Positions 5,365 through 5,916 of a stretch of 5,916 nt of DNA are shown here, one piece after another. The notes beneath the pieces are model-generated. The model was not told the origin of the DNA, ran no database searches, and worked only from the letters and a program-made list of their open reading frames with translations. The first letter of the stretch is position 1. The number at the start of each line of letters is the position of its first letter. This stretch comes from Bacillota bacterium (GTDB lineage: Bacteria > Bacillota > Clostridia > Oscillospirales > Acutalibacteraceae): positions 1 through 5,916 of the forward strand of contig JAEWRF010000119.1 of NCBI GenBank assembly GCA_023460155.1. The letters are read 5' to 3'. The position numbers and the translations under genes are program-made.

Positions 5365-5916
5365 CTATTCAACGCTCTTGAGCGCGGAAAGCATATCAAG
5401 TTTTTTCATCTTTTTTGCCACTGCCTTATTGATGATCCATGCGAAGATGGCGGTCAGGATTCCGGCGATCAGAACATTCTCCGGCGTGATGCTGCCGGAA
5501 AGATCCATTCTCTGGTCGAGGTTGCTCGCCACGACTCCGGAGATGAGCCTCCCGACCGGGATGCCGAAGATCATGCCGAGCAGCACGGAAAAGTAGTTTT
5601 CAATCAGCACCAGATTCCGGATTTCCTCGTGATGGAACCCGAGCACCCGGAGGGTTGCAAGGTCGCGGACCCGTTCGGTAAAATTGAGGATGCTGGTGTT
5701 GTAAAGCACCACGAAGGCCAGCGCCGCGCCCATGGTAATCATCATGGCAACCGCGATGTTGATCACCTGTATATTGCTGGCGAGCCCCTGGTTCTGTGTT
5801 TCCCGCGTAATGGATTCTTTCACTGCGTCGCTGGAAAGGAACCTTTGGTTCGGCGGGCCGTTCCACTTAACCAGCAGAGCGGTCGGCGCGAAGGTTTCGC
5901 CGAGGGACTTCCAATA
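5365..5916 (-). CDS. FtsX/MacB-type ABC transporter permease, C-terminal fragment
   Basis: The last 183 residues of an ABC transporter permease; the reading frame is open to the window edge, so the start is outside. Three membrane segments (about 52-73, 106-131, 146-164) and the cytoplasmic loop ERVRDLATLRVLGFHHEEIR (81-100) followed by E106 and G-rich helix GMIFGIPVG are the signature of the FtsX C-terminal domain found in MacB, LolC/E and large Firmicute permeases. The tail ends KKLDMLSALKSVE, typical for this family. In MacB-like systems the permease does not itself pass the substrate through the membrane but transmits ATP-driven motion to external parts; the linked adaptor and TolC-like genes fit this. 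An ATP-binding subunit or domain is expected further upstream and is not visible. Residues before about 50 belong to the extracytoplasmic domain. Confidence 0.93.
   Translation of the reverse strand, partial: YWKSLGETFAPTALLVKWNGPPNQRFLSSDAVKESITRETQNQGLASNIQVINIAVAMMITMGAALAFVVLYNTSILNFTERVRDLATLRVLGFHHEEIRNLVLIENYFSVLLGMIFGIPVGRLISGVVASNLDQRMDLSGSITPENVLIAGILTAIFAWIINKAVAKKMKKLDMLSALKSVE

Noticed and set aside
3929..5596. Three plus-strand open frames opposite the TolC-like, adaptor and permease genes
   Set aside because: They are antisense shadows with compositions rich in Arg, Val and Leu or Ser and Thr; the minus-strand genes have ribosome sites, signal sequences and domains.
5365..5823. 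Treating the permease as a complete small gene starting at the GTG at 5823
   Set aside because: The frame stays open to the window edge with extracytoplasmic-domain-like sequence before that codon, and no ribosome site is evident; it is the end of a longer protein.
1..5916. CRISPR arrays, tRNA or rRNA genes, insertion sequences or phage attachment sites
   Set aside because: I saw no regularly spaced repeats, tRNA-like cloverleaf, transposase frame or paired terminal inverted repeats in the window.

Overview
The window is GC-rich (clearly above half G+C by eye) and densely coding. Every convincing gene lies on the minus strand. The protein families, Shine-Dalgarno sites (AGGAGG types) and sigma-A-like promoters suggest a Gram-positive Firmicute, most likely a GC-rich member of the Clostridia. 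This taxonomic call is inference from style and families; no rRNA or other marker is present.

Layout, read in the direction of transcription (right to left). (1) 5916-5365: the C-terminal end of an FtsX/MacB-type ABC transporter permease, whose start lies outside the window. (2) 5343-4156: a membrane fusion (adaptor) protein of the HlyD/RND-adaptor type. (3) 4141-2945: a secreted, TolC-related, all-helical protein. (4) 2859-2164: an OmpR-family response regulator. (5) 2174-891: its sensor histidine kinase, overlapping the regulator by 11 bases. A hairpin with a T-tract at 864-822 probably ends this unit. Gaps inside the unit are 21, 14, 85 and -11 bases, so the genes are probably co-transcribed. 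The 85-base gap carries an extended -10 promoter and a 21-bp-spaced direct repeat, so the two-component pair may also be transcribed on its own. (6) 596-1: a separately promoted cytoplasmic glycerophosphodiester phosphodiesterase, cut by the left edge.

The exporter genes make up the three parts of a MacAB-TolC-like machine: energised permease, adaptor and exit duct. The linked two-component system probably senses an extracellular signal and controls the exporter. The unusual point is that the TolC-like part is present in what looks like a single-membrane bacterium and seems to lack the stretches that would form the outer-membrane beta-barrel. The adaptor nevertheless keeps most of the hairpin-tip motif used to dock on TolC. 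If both observations hold, this could be a tripartite-type pump adapted to a cell wall without an outer membrane.

The 294-base spacer at 597-890 holds the end-of-operon terminator, a plus-strand terminator-like hairpin with no matching gene, and the phosphodiesterase promoter.
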